Shown: positions 8,302 through 15,285, counted from the stretch's first letter. The stretch: DNA of 18,227 bases from Clostridiales bacterium (GCA_019422005.1 JAHZEF010000031.1:1-18227), one strand, 5' to 3'. Translations and numbers: made by a program. The notes: generated by a model from the letters alone, not told the origin.

Positions 8302-9585
8302 TTGATCTGTCCCAAATGCAAGACGACCTATGAAGACGGGCTGGATGCCTGCCCCGCCTGCGGCGCGCAGGCGGGCAGATCCGGAAAGCCGGGGTTCCGT
8401 CTGCCGCAGAGCCCGGTGCAGCGGGCGGTTCTGATCGGGGCGGCGCTGCTTCTTGCTGCGGTGATCGGCATGATCTGCTGGAAAACTGCGGAGGCTTCCG
8501 CGGCGCCCACAGCCGGGGAAATGGAGGAGACCGCCGTCGTCTGCGGCGGCCGCAGCCTGACCAATACGGAACTGAATTATTATTTCTGGAGCGAATATTT
8601 CTATCTGGTGAATGGCTATGGAGAGAATCTGCCCGCCTCGCTGGATCCGGAAAAACCGCTGGAAGAGCAGGCCTACGACGGGGAACGGACCTGGCAGGAC
8701 TATGTGCTGGAGCAGACGCTGGCAACGGTGCGGAGCACGCTGACCATGGTATTTGAAGCGGAGGCTGCAGGCTTCACGCTGCCGGAGGATTACCGGCGTT
8801 CCCTGGACGAGGTCCTGCAGAACTTCCGGGACTATGCCGAAACGTCCGGCTATGTGGACGCTGCAGGGGAGCCGGATGTGCAGGCGTATCTGAAGGCCTC
8901 CTACGGGCCCGGCGCCACGGTGGAATCCTTTGCAGGCTATCTGGAGGATTCCTATCTGGCTGCGGCCTATTCGGACGCACTGTTCTACGGGGCGGAATTT
9001 ACAGAGCAGGAGATTGCGGAATTTTATGACCTGTATGCCGGGGAGTATGCGGAGAGCGGCATCCTCCGGGATGACAGCCGCCTGAGGACCATACGCGCCG
9101 TGGTGCTGCGCCCGGCGTCCCAGCAGGAAGCGGATTGGGAGGAGGCGCGGACGTCTGCAGAAACGCTGTATGCCACCTGGCAGGCAGAATCCGGCAATGA
9201 GGATGACTTTGCCGCCATGGCGTCGGCGCATTCCGACGACGCCTCCGGCGCCCGCGGCGGGCTGATGGAGGATCTGCAGCCCGGGGATCTGAGCGGGGAT
9301 CTGGGGCAATGGGTGTTTGCAGACGGGCGATGCGCCGGGGATACGGCGGTTCTCCGTTCCGACGAGGGATGGGTCATCGTGTATTATGTGGGAGAGTCTG
9401 ACACTGCGGCCTGGCAGCAGGCCGCAGAGGCGGATCTGCGCAGAGAGGCCTATCAGGACGCGTTCCGGGCGGCGGAGGACCGCTATGCCTTTGAAGTGTC
9501 CGGCGACCGGATCCGGATCGCCACGCCGGACGGACTGTATGACGGCGCGGCGGGCGCGGCAGAAACTTTGCCGTCCGGCAATTGA
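8302..9585 (+). CDS. Membrane-anchored zinc-ribbon protein with a degenerate parvulin (PpiC) domain
   Basis: The product is 427 residues from a TTG start, chosen because GGAG lies 11 bases upstream and the N-terminus MICPKCK then matches the downstream paralogue. A zinc ribbon has C3, C6, C17 and C20. One membrane helix spans about 42-60, placing the ribbon in the cytoplasm and the rest outside. The outer part is a SurA/PrsA-like helical region followed by a parvulin-like fold (about 262-365) that ends in GDTAVLRSDEGWVIVYYVG. The two histidines of the parvulin signature are gone: A266 replaces the one in RHIL, and V358 replaces the one in YHI. Peptidyl-prolyl isomerase activity is therefore unlikely, and a binding or chaperone role is more plausible. 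It lies directly before a paralogue that keeps both histidines. The exact family name is uncertain; annotation pipelines may still call it a peptidylprolyl isomerase. Confidence 0.85.
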   Translation: MICPKCKTTYEDGLDACPACGAQAGRSGKPGFRLPQSPVQRAVLIGAALLLAAVIGMICWKTAEASAAPTAGEMEETAVVCGGRSLTNTELNYYFWSEYFYLVNGYGENLPASLDPEKPLEEQAYDGERTWQDYVLEQTLATVRSTLTMVFEAEAAGFTLPEDYRRSLDEVLQNFRDYAETSGYVDAAGEPDVQAYLKASYGPGATVESFAGYLEDSYLAAAYSDALFYGAEFTEQEIAEFYDLYAGEYAESGILRDDSRLRTIRAVVLRPASQQEADWEEARTSAETLYATWQAESGNEDDFAAMASAHSDDASGARGGLMEDLQPGDLSGDLGQWVFADGRCAGDTAVLRSDEGWVIVYYVGESDTAAWQQAAEADLRREAYQDAFRAAEDRYAFEVSGDRIRIATPDGLYDGAAGAAETLPSGN

Positions 9586-9610
9586 AACCGCCGCCGTATT
9601 ATGATAGTAT
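9582..9610 (+). promoter_or_regulatory. Extended -10 promoter for the second zinc-ribbon foldase gene and the lipid kinase
   Basis: TTGAAA (9582-9587) overlaps the stop codon of the preceding gene. After 17 bases comes TAGTAT (9605-9610) preceded by TGA, again a TGn-extended -10. The start near 9617 would leave a leader of about 60 bases containing the 9622-9652 hairpin. The second paralogue can thus be expressed without the first. Confidence 0.7.
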
Positions 9611-9621
9611 AAAGACAAAAC

Positions 9622-9652
9622 CCGTCCTTCGGGCGAAGCCCGGAAGGGACGG
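9622..9652 (+). promoter_or_regulatory. Hairpin in the leader of the second foldase gene
   Basis: CCGTCCTTCGGGC (9622-9634) pairs with GCCCGGAAGGGACGG (9638-9652) across a GAA loop, with two single-G bulges on the 3' side. It lies between the promoter and the coding start. It is not followed by T residues on the plus strand, so it does not look like a terminator for the upstream gene. It could stabilise the mRNA or shape ribosome access; this is inferred. Confidence 0.5.
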
Positions 9653-9675
9653 CGGAAAAGAAAGCGAGTGTGACC

Positions 9676-11154
9676 ATGATTTGTAAGCATTGCGGCGCGT
9701 CCATGGAGGACGGCCAGACCGTCTGCCCCCTGTGCGGCATGGGACGGGAGCAGCCCGAAGGCCTGCAGGAGGAAACCGCCGGCACGGCGATGCCGGAAGG
9801 GCAGACGGCGGAACCGGAGGCGGCGGAACAGCCGGAAAGCGGTACGGCGGAACAGGACGCCATGCCGGAGCAGGAGGAACCGCCGGCGGCGCCGAAGCGG
9901 GGAAAAGCGGCCGGATGGCTGCTGGGCGCGCTGATTGTGGTGGCCCTGGCGGCGCTGATTCTGCTGATCCTGGCGGTATCGGACAAGCACCGGGACGAAG
10001 CGGTGCCGTCGCCGGATGTGACGGACGTCACCAATGTGGACGCAGAGGGCAACTTTGTGGAGCATACCTACACCAAGGCAGACGATGCGCTGGCGGAGGG
10101 GGACGCCTCTGCGGTGGTGGCTTCCTGCGGCGGCGCGGAGCTGACCAATTCCCTGCTGTCGTTCTATTATTGGGAGCACTTTATCAATTTCATGAATACG
10201 TACGGCTCCTATGCCTCCATGATGAACCTGGACCTCTCCCAGCCGCTGGGGCAGCAGATGTATGACGAGACCCATACCTGGGAGGATTTCTTCCTGCAGC
10301 GGGCGGTGGAGGCCTTCTGGCAGAACAGCGCAGTGGCGGCCGCGGCAGGCGAGGCGGGATTTACGCTGGATGAGGCCTCGCAGTCCGTGGTGGATTCCCT
10401 GGAGGAAAGCCTGACGGCCGGCGCGGAATCCGGCGGCTTTGCATCGGCGGACGCCTATCTGCAGAGCCTGTACGGATCGTTTGCCAATGCGGCGGATTAT
10501 ACTGCGTTTGCCGAATCCACGCTGCTCAACAACACCTATCTGGCCGAGCTGTTTGACGGCATCCCCTGTGAAGAGGAGGATGTTATCGCCTATTTTGACG
10601 CGCATGCGGAAGAGTTCGCGGCACAGGGGCTGAGCAGGGACGACCCGAATATGGTCAATGTCCGCCACATTCTGATCCAGCCGGCGGCAGATCAGGATGC
10701 GGAGACGGACGAAAACGGCAGCCCGGTTCTGACGGAGCAGAACTGGACGGATGCGGAGATCAAGGCGGAGGAGCTGCTGGATCTCTGGAAGTCCGGGGAA
10801 GCCACGGAGGCCAGCTTTGCAGAACTGGCCGGTGAACACAGCGAGGATCCGGGTTCGGTTTCCAACGGCGGGCTCTATGAAGAGGTGCGGCCGGGACAGA
10901 TGGTGACGGCCTTTAACGACTGGTGCTTTGACGGGGCGCGTCAGCCCGGCGATACGGGAATCGTCAAGACCGATTACGGCTATCATATCATGTATTATGT
11001 GGGACAGTGCGACCATGCCTACTGGTATCAGGTGGCAGAGCAGCAGTATTTGTATGAGCGCCAGCAGGCGCTGGTGCAGGAACTGCTGGATGCCTCGCCC
11101 ATTACCGTGGATTACAGCAAGGCTGTGCTGGCAGAATCCGGCTTCCTGCAGTAA
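9676..11154 (+). CDS. Membrane-anchored zinc-ribbon peptidyl-prolyl isomerase (parvulin, PrsA/SurA-like)
   Basis: Likely an extracytoplasmic foldase that isomerises X-Pro bonds in exported proteins. The 492 residues hold, in order, a zinc ribbon (C3, C6, C17, C20), an acidic Pro/Glu/Ala-rich linker (about 25-75), a membrane helix (80-102), a SurA-like helical chaperone region (about 145-325) and a PpiC domain (about 329-444). The domain shows RHILI with H331, FAELAGEHSEDPGS, GGLYEEVRPGQMV and YGYHIMYY with H437, a complete parvulin signature. There is no lipobox or cleavable signal, so unlike PrsA it is held by an internal helix with a cytoplasmic zinc ribbon. The start is ATG 9676 by analogy with the upstream paralogue; a GTG two codons earlier is possible and the ribosome site is weak. 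It is followed 20 bases later by a lipid kinase gene, probably co-transcribed. Confidence 0.9.
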   Translation: MICKHCGASMEDGQTVCPLCGMGREQPEGLQEETAGTAMPEGQTAEPEAAEQPESGTAEQDAMPEQEEPPAAPKRGKAAGWLLGALIVVALAALILLILAVSDKHRDEAVPSPDVTDVTNVDAEGNFVEHTYTKADDALAEGDASAVVASCGGAELTNSLLSFYYWEHFINFMNTYGSYASMMNLDLSQPLGQQMYDETHTWEDFFLQRAVEAFWQNSAVAAAAGEAGFTLDEASQSVVDSLEESLTAGAESGGFASADAYLQSLYGSFANAADYTAFAESTLLNNTYLAELFDGIPCEEEDVIAYFDAHAEEFAAQGLSRDDPNMVNVRHILIQPAADQDAETDENGSPVLTEQNWTDAEIKAEELLDLWKSGEATEASFAELAGEHSEDPGSVSNGGLYEEVRPGQMVTAFNDWCFDGARQPGDTGIVKTDYGYHIMYYVGQCDHAYWYQVAEQQYLYERQQALVQELLDASPITVDYSKAVLAESGFLQ

Positions 11155-11174
11155 GCGACGCAGCGGAGGGCGCC

Positions 11175-12098
11175 ATGAAAGAGAACATGCTGTTTTTCGT
11201 GAACCCCAATGCGGGACATGCAGAGATCCGCACCCACCTGATGGATGTCCTGGAAATTTTTACGCTGGGGGGCTATGATGTGACGGTCCACCCGACTTCC
11301 CGGGCCGGGGAGATTACGGATGTCATTGCGGCGGAGGGCGCCGGCTATGATATCGTGGTCTCCGCCGGAGGGGACGGCACGCTCAATGAAACAGTGGCAG
11401 GGCTGATGCAGCTGGAGCATCCGCCCCGGCTGGGCTATCTGCCCGGGGGGACAGTGAACGATGTGGCAGCCACGCTGCGCCTGCCGAAAAACTGCCTGGA
11501 TGCGGCTTCCATTGTCATCGGCGGCCGGGAGGTCCGGATTGACCTCGGCAGCTTCAACGACCGCTGGTTTGCCTATGTTGCGGCCTTCGGCGCGTTCACC
11601 GGCGTGGCGTATCGCACGGCCCAGAGCGACAAGCGTATTCTGGGCCGGCTGGCTTATCTGCTGCGCGGTGTGCAGGCGCTGGGGGAGATCCGGCCCATCC
11701 ATGTCCGCGCCGTGACGGACAGCCGCGTGATTGAGGACGACGTCATTCTGGGCCTTGTGGCCAGCACCACCAGCGTGGGCGGCTTCAAGGCAAAGCGCGA
11801 TCTGGAAATTTCGCTGAACGACGGGCTGTCCGAGGTGGTACTGGTAAAGGATATCAAAAACATTCTGGACCTCAACGCTGTGGCTTCCGCCATTCTGAGG
11901 CAGGACTTCAGCAGCGACTATTTTTACCTGCTGCGGACCAATCACATTGATTTCTATTTTGACGAAGAGGTTCCCTGGACGCTGGACGGCGAATTCGGCG
12001 GAAACGTGCGCCGCGCGGAAGTGCGTAACCATTTCCGCGCGCTGCGGATTATGGTGCCGGCCGATACGGGCCCCAACCCTGCCGTGGACACGCTTTGA
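11175..12098 (+). CDS. Diacylglycerol kinase-family lipid kinase (DgkB/YegS type)
   Basis: Soluble lipid kinase that in Gram-positive DgkB returns diacylglycerol, left over from lipoteichoic-acid synthesis, to phosphatidic acid. The 307-residue length fits. The nucleotide-binding loop GGDGTLNE is at 65-72, the second conserved loop PGGTVND at 90-96 (many relatives have PLGTxND), and the C-terminal LDGE with D271 and E273 lies in PWTLDGEFGG. The ATG at 11175 has GGAGGG a few bases upstream. It sits 20 bases after the foldase gene, so it is likely served by the promoter at 9582, and it is followed by a long hairpin at 12233. The actual lipid substrate cannot be told from sequence; YegS-like members accept other lipids, so I give no gene symbol. 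Confidence 0.92.
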   Translation: MKENMLFFVNPNAGHAEIRTHLMDVLEIFTLGGYDVTVHPTSRAGEITDVIAAEGAGYDIVVSAGGDGTLNETVAGLMQLEHPPRLGYLPGGTVNDVAATLRLPKNCLDAASIVIGGREVRIDLGSFNDRWFAYVAAFGAFTGVAYRTAQSDKRILGRLAYLLRGVQALGEIRPIHVRAVTDSRVIEDDVILGLVASTTSVGGFKAKRDLEISLNDGLSEVVLVKDIKNILDLNAVASAILRQDFSSDYFYLLRTNHIDFYFDEEVPWTLDGEFGGNVRRAEVRNHFRALRIMVPADTGPNPAVDTL

Positions 12099-12174
12099 AG
12101 CGCCGGTATCCGGTTTTGCCGGAAAGCCGCCCGGGCATGCCGCACGCATGTCAAAACCGGACGGGGGAGATGCG

Positions 12175-12192
12175 CGGAGGCTTTCGCCTCCG
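12175..12192. repeat. Short 7-bp hairpin between the lipid kinase and degV
   Basis: CGGAGGC (12175-12181) and GCCTCCG (12186-12192) pair around a TTTC loop. No T-tract follows on either strand. It lies in the 188-base convergent gap, upstream of the stronger hairpin at 12233; the rest of the gap shows nothing recognisable. Confidence 0.4.
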
Positions 12193-12232
12193 TACCGCAC
12201 CGGTTTGCCCCGGAAGCGTCTTCTGACAGCCG

Positions 12233-12266
12233 CAGCCCCCGGAAGCGCAGCTTCCGGGGGCTGTTT
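12233..12266 (+). terminator. 14-bp hairpin terminator between convergent lipid kinase and degV genes
   Basis: CAGCCCCCGGAAGC (12233-12246) and GCTTCCGGGGGCTG (12250-12263) form a perfect 14-bp stem around a GCA loop, followed by TTT only on the plus strand. Position after the lipid kinase and stem strength support intrinsic termination despite the short T run. The same stem could also impede transcripts leaving degV, since it is symmetric and sits 24 bases past that stop codon. Confidence 0.7.
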
Positions 12267-12286
12267 GCGTCCATCAGGGCAGATCG

Positions 12287-13135
12287 TCATCCCCTGCGGA
12301 TATAGAGCACGCCCAGCGTGCCGGGGCCGCAGTGGCAGGAAACCGTACAGCCGGCCTGCGTGTCCAGGATCTCGTGGAAATATCCGAGAGACTCCACCGC
12401 TTCGTGTGCGGCGCGGAGTGCGTCGTCCGGCACGTCGGTATGCGTGATAAAGATGCGGTGCGGCTCGATCCGGCTCAGATCCCTCAGCTGGTCCTCCACG
12501 TAGGAGCGGATGCACTTGACCAGGCTGCCGCGGTATTTTTTCCCCACATGCATCCTGCCGCCGGCGACCTCAATGCACGGCTTCAGCTGCAGCAGATTGG
12601 CGCCCAGGGCGGCCACGCTGGAGCAGCGGCCGCCCTTGCGCATGTAATCCAGCCGGTCGAGTACGAAGCTGGCGCTGACGCGGGAGGTCAGTTCCTGCAG
12701 GCGCAGTACGATTTCCTGTGCCGGAAGGGCGCCCTGTTCCGCCATTTCACAGGCCTCCAGAACCACATGGCCGTGCCCGGTGGACAGATTCCGGGAGTCC
12801 ACCACGTAAACGTTGGAACACTCGGAGGCGGCCAGACAGGCGTTCTGATAGCAGGAGGAAAACTCGGAGGAGATGGTAATGTGGATGACTGCGTCATACT
12901 GCCGTGAAAGTACCCGGAACCGCTGCGCGTAGTCGTCCAGATTGACGGCGGCCGTGGAGCACAGATCGCCGCCGGCCGCCACATGGGCAAAAATATCCGC
13001 GGGGACAATCTCCAGCCCGTCCAGATAGGCGCGGTCCCCTTTGGTGATATACAGGGGAAACAGCTGGATGTGGTGCGCCTGCAGCTGCTGGGGGGAAAGG
13101 TCGCAGGTGCTGTCGGAGGTGATGACGATGGACAT
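12287..13135 (-). CDS. DegV family fatty-acid-binding protein (FakB-like)
   Basis: DegV proteins bind a fatty acid in a deep pocket; in FakB the bound fatty acid is phosphorylated by the kinase FakA for phospholipid synthesis. The 282-residue length is normal. Seen are the N-terminal SDSTCDL (7-13), the ligand-loop region near STAAVN (60-65, where many relatives have TSQPS), the FVLDRLDYMRKGGR segment around residue 160, and the C-terminal HCGPGTLGVLY (from 268) that closes the fold. The protein has more cysteines than usual. No FakA gene is in this window, so a role as FakB is inferred. The ATG at 13135 has AGAGGAG 8 bases upstream. It stands alone on the minus strand, convergent with the lipid kinase and divergent from the SLH gene. 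Confidence 0.92.
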   Translation of the reverse strand: MSIVITSDSTCDLSPQQLQAHHIQLFPLYITKGDRAYLDGLEIVPADIFAHVAAGGDLCSTAAVNLDDYAQRFRVLSRQYDAVIHITISSEFSSCYQNACLAASECSNVYVVDSRNLSTGHGHVVLEACEMAEQGALPAQEIVLRLQELTSRVSASFVLDRLDYMRKGGRCSSVAALGANLLQLKPCIEVAGGRMHVGKKYRGSLVKCIRSYVEDQLRDLSRIEPHRIFITHTDVPDDALRAAHEAVESLGYFHEILDTQAGCTVSCHCGPGTLGVLYIRRG

Positions 13136-13196
13136 GGCGTTCGCTCCTCTTCCAAAGAAAATTCCGGCCCGCCGCTTGCGGGGGCGTATTACCCTG

Positions 13197-13225
13197 ATTT
13201 TACAGGATCCTGCAGAAAATGAAAA
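13197..13225 (-). promoter_or_regulatory. Probable degV promoter with a palindrome in its spacer
   Basis: On the minus strand TTTTCA (complement of 13220-13225), 17 bases, then TAAAAT (complement of 13197-13202). The spacer contains the 10-bp perfect palindrome CAGGATCCTG (13203-13212), directly against the -10 box. This could be an operator or chance. The -35 matches consensus at four of six bases. Confidence 0.5.
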
Positions 13226-13296
13226 GCCCGTTGATGTAAAATTTTGATCCGCGGCCGGAATGCAGTGAACAAATTGTGAATCCTGGGGCGCAGGGA

Positions 13297-13325
13297 TTGT
13301 GTTCCGCCGCCCGCGGCCCTATAAT
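13297..13325 (+). promoter_or_regulatory. Promoter for the transglutaminase-SLH gene
   Basis: A perfect TATAAT at 13320-13325 stands in GC-rich sequence, with a weak -35 TTGTGT (13297-13302) 17 bases before. Transcription would begin near 13332, after the upstream in-frame codons that could otherwise extend the protein. This supports the start at 13420 and leaves a leader of about 88 bases. Confidence 0.65.
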
Positions 13326-13419
13326 AAGCGTACCGGGACTGCGGGCCGGGCGCCGGATGCGCCGCCGCGGCGCCCGGATCCCTTTAAAACGCATGGGAAG
13401 AAAAAGGAGAACCAAGCCT

Positions 13420-15063
13420 ATGAAACACTGCAAGCGGTTCCTGCGCCGGGCGGCGCTGCTGATTGTGCTGGCGGCTGTGCTGACGGTCTGCGCGCTGGCC
13501 GCAGACGCAGAGGTGGCGACGCCGGCGGAGTTTTATTCCGCGCTGGAGCAAAACCTCAAAGCACAAAAGGGGAACTTCTCCATTGCCTATACCGGGGACC
13601 GGCAGGAACTGGGGCTGCCGGAAAACGACGCTCTGGGCCCGGTGCTGCGGAATATGAGCGCCCGTTCGGAAGACGGGCCGGACAACGCGGATTACCCGGC
13701 GCTCAATGTCTCGGAGGGGCAGATGGGATGGCTGGACGGCGCGTATTATTTTGATATAGAGTATTTGGCGACGCAGGCGGAACTGGACGAAGTCAGCCGC
13801 CGGGCCGAAGAAATTGTCGGCAGCTTCCGGCTGGAGGACGAAGACGAGTTCACAAAGGTCAAGCTGCTGTATGAGTACGTCTGCACCCACTATACATACG
13901 ACGATACGCTGACCAGGTTTTCCGCTTACGACGGCCTGACCACCGGTTCCATGGTCTGCCAGGGATATGCGCTTCTGGTCAACCAGGTGATGTGGGATGC
14001 CGGCATTCCCTGCCGCATTGTGACCGGCACCAGCGCCCGGGAAAACCATGCGTGGAACATCGTCATGCTGGACGGCGTATGGTACAATCTGGATGCCACC
14101 TGGGACGCCGCGGACGAGATCGGCGGCGCGATGCGGTGGGACTATTTCCTGAAAAGCCAGGAGGATTTTTCCGGCCATACCCGGTTTGAACCCTATACGA
14201 CCGACGCCTATGAAAAGGCGCATCCCATGGCCGGCGCCAGCATGGAGCTGCCGCGGGTGACTGTGGAGGTTCAGGGGGACCGTGTTGCCAATCTGGTGGT
14301 CCGTGCCGGAGTTGAGGTGCAGCTGGAGGCAGTCCTTCCGGAGTGCATGGATTCCGAAATCCAGTGGAGCTCCGGAGATCCCGGGCTTTTGCAGGTGACC
14401 GCCGACGGACGGGTGACCGCATCCGGACTGGGCCAGACGGTCATCACGGCCGGCGTTACCGGCCGCCGCGGCGTGATCTCTGCGCAGATCCCGACGCAGA
14501 TTGTGGATCTGCGCAACGCGTCCGGCTGGGCTTATGAGGATGTGACGGCGTATTATCTGGCGCAGCTGCTGCCCACCTCCCTCTGCTCTGAATTCCAGAA
14601 GGGGCTGACCAGGGGAGAGCTGGCGCGGCTGTGCGATCAATACGTACAGAAGCGGCACGGCTGGGGAACGATGCTGTTCACCAATCCGTATACGGATCTG
14701 GACGGCTGTCCGGACTTTCTGGCGATTCTGCGCTGCCGCTCCGCCGGGCTGATGGAGGGGACCTCGGAGACGACCTTCTCGCCGGACGGGACCGTGACCC
14801 GCCAGCAGGCGGCGGTGGTCCTGGCACGGCTGGCAGCCTATCTGTACGGCGACGATGGGAGCGGCGGCACGCTGACGTATCCCGACGCCGGGGAGATCAG
14901 CGCCTGGGCAGCGCCGTCGGTTGCCGCGGTGACGGAGGCCGGCGTGATGCAGGGAACGGAGAAGGGGTTCCAGCCCCTGGAGGCGATGACCCGCGAGCAG
15001 ATGATCACGGCGCTGTTCCGCGTTGACCAGGCGCACGCGGAGCAGGATGCGCAGGCGGCATAG
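13420..15063 (+). CDS. Secreted transglutaminase-like protein with Ig-like region and SLH repeats
   Basis: The product is 547 residues from the ATG at 13420, which has AAAGGAG about 10 bases upstream and opens a typical signal peptide (KHCKRFLRR, hydrophobic core, probable cut after ALA at residue 27). The frame stays open further upstream, but that part precedes the promoter. A transglutaminase-like domain covers about 140-260, with the Cys-His-Asp triad as C180 (MVCQGYA), H210 (NHAWNIV) and D225 (LDATWD). A region of about 275-362 resembles a bacterial Ig-like (Big2) repeat (IQWSSGDPGLLQV, GRVTASGLGQTVITA). Residues 370-537 hold SLH repeats, clearest at AGLMEGTSETTFSPDGTVTR and AGVMQGTEKGFQPLEAMTR. 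SLH domains bind secondary cell-wall polymers, so the enzyme is probably held on the cell surface. Bacterial members may be proteases or crosslinkers; which one cannot be told. It is monocistronic. Confidence 0.9.
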   Translation: MKHCKRFLRRAALLIVLAAVLTVCALAADAEVATPAEFYSALEQNLKAQKGNFSIAYTGDRQELGLPENDALGPVLRNMSARSEDGPDNADYPALNVSEGQMGWLDGAYYFDIEYLATQAELDEVSRRAEEIVGSFRLEDEDEFTKVKLLYEYVCTHYTYDDTLTRFSAYDGLTTGSMVCQGYALLVNQVMWDAGIPCRIVTGTSARENHAWNIVMLDGVWYNLDATWDAADEIGGAMRWDYFLKSQEDFSGHTRFEPYTTDAYEKAHPMAGASMELPRVTVEVQGDRVANLVVRAGVEVQLEAVLPECMDSEIQWSSGDPGLLQVTADGRVTASGLGQTVITAGVTGRRGVISAQIPTQIVDLRNASGWAYEDVTAYYLAQLLPTSLCSEFQKGLTRGELARLCDQYVQKRHGWGTMLFTNPYTDLDGCPDFLAILRCRSAGLMEGTSETTFSPDGTVTRQQAAVVLARLAAYLYGDDGSGGTLTYPDAGEISAWAAPSVAAVTEAGVMQGTEKGFQPLEAMTREQMITALFRVDQAHAEQDAQAA

Positions 15064-15103
15064 GGATCTCAGGGCATGCGCCTGTTCCCTTGTCCGGCAG
15101 TCT

Positions 15104-15137
15104 CGGGAGGAGCCGCAGTTTGCTGCGGCTCCTCCCG
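15104..15137 (+). terminator. 15-bp hairpin after the SLH gene
   Basis: CGGGAGGAGCCGCAG (15104-15118) and CTGCGGCTCCTCCCG (15123-15137) form a perfect 15-bp stem around a TTTG loop, 40 bases past the stop codon and about 90 bases before the hrcA promoter. The bases after it (CTGCGTCCGG) contain no T-tract. Position suggests a terminator or an mRNA 3' end, but canonical intrinsic termination is not shown. Confidence 0.55.
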
Positions 15138-15225
15138 CTGCGTCCGGCGGCCGCAGGAAAAAACGCAAAAAAACCGGAATGGACGAATGGTTTTCCGAAG
15201 TTCACAAATAATTTAAAAAGACCTA

Positions 15226-15254
15226 TTGACAACGGCTTGGGGGAGTGGTACAGT
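15226..15254 (+). promoter_or_regulatory. Heat-shock operon promoter
   Basis: A consensus TTGACA (15226-15231), a 17-base spacer and TACAGT (15249-15254) preceded by TGG, giving an extended -10. The expected start near 15261 falls inside the CIRCE element. This is the vegetative-type, HrcA-repressed arrangement of Gram-positive class I heat-shock genes. Confidence 0.85.
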
Positions 15255-15258
15255 ACAC

Positions 15259-15285
15259 TTAGCACTCGGAGATATGGAGTGCTAA
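15259..15285 (+). promoter_or_regulatory. CIRCE operator (HrcA binding site)
   Basis: A perfect inverted repeat TTAGCACTC, nine bases, GAGTGCTAA. This equals the CIRCE consensus with the canonical 9-base spacer. It overlaps the predicted transcription start and lies 23 bases before hrcA, so HrcA should repress its own operon. GroE normally assists HrcA folding, which links repression to chaperone availability; groESL is not in this window. Confidence 0.97.

Noticed and set aside
8269..11016. A 915-codon open frame on the minus strand across both foldase genes and the gap between them
   Set aside because: Its predicted protein is Arg/His/Gly-rich with no recognisable motif, while the plus-strand frames carry clear zinc-ribbon, membrane and parvulin features, promoters and paralogy. 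Long antisense frames are expected in GC-rich genes.
13276..13419. N-terminal extension of the SLH protein by 48 codons
   Set aside because: It precedes or overlaps the TATAAT promoter, and would bury the signal peptide behind an Arg-rich stretch.
13384..15168. A 594-codon minus-strand frame opposite the transglutaminase-SLH gene
   Set aside because: It runs through the terminator-like hairpin and the opposite gene's leader, and encodes no recognisable domain.
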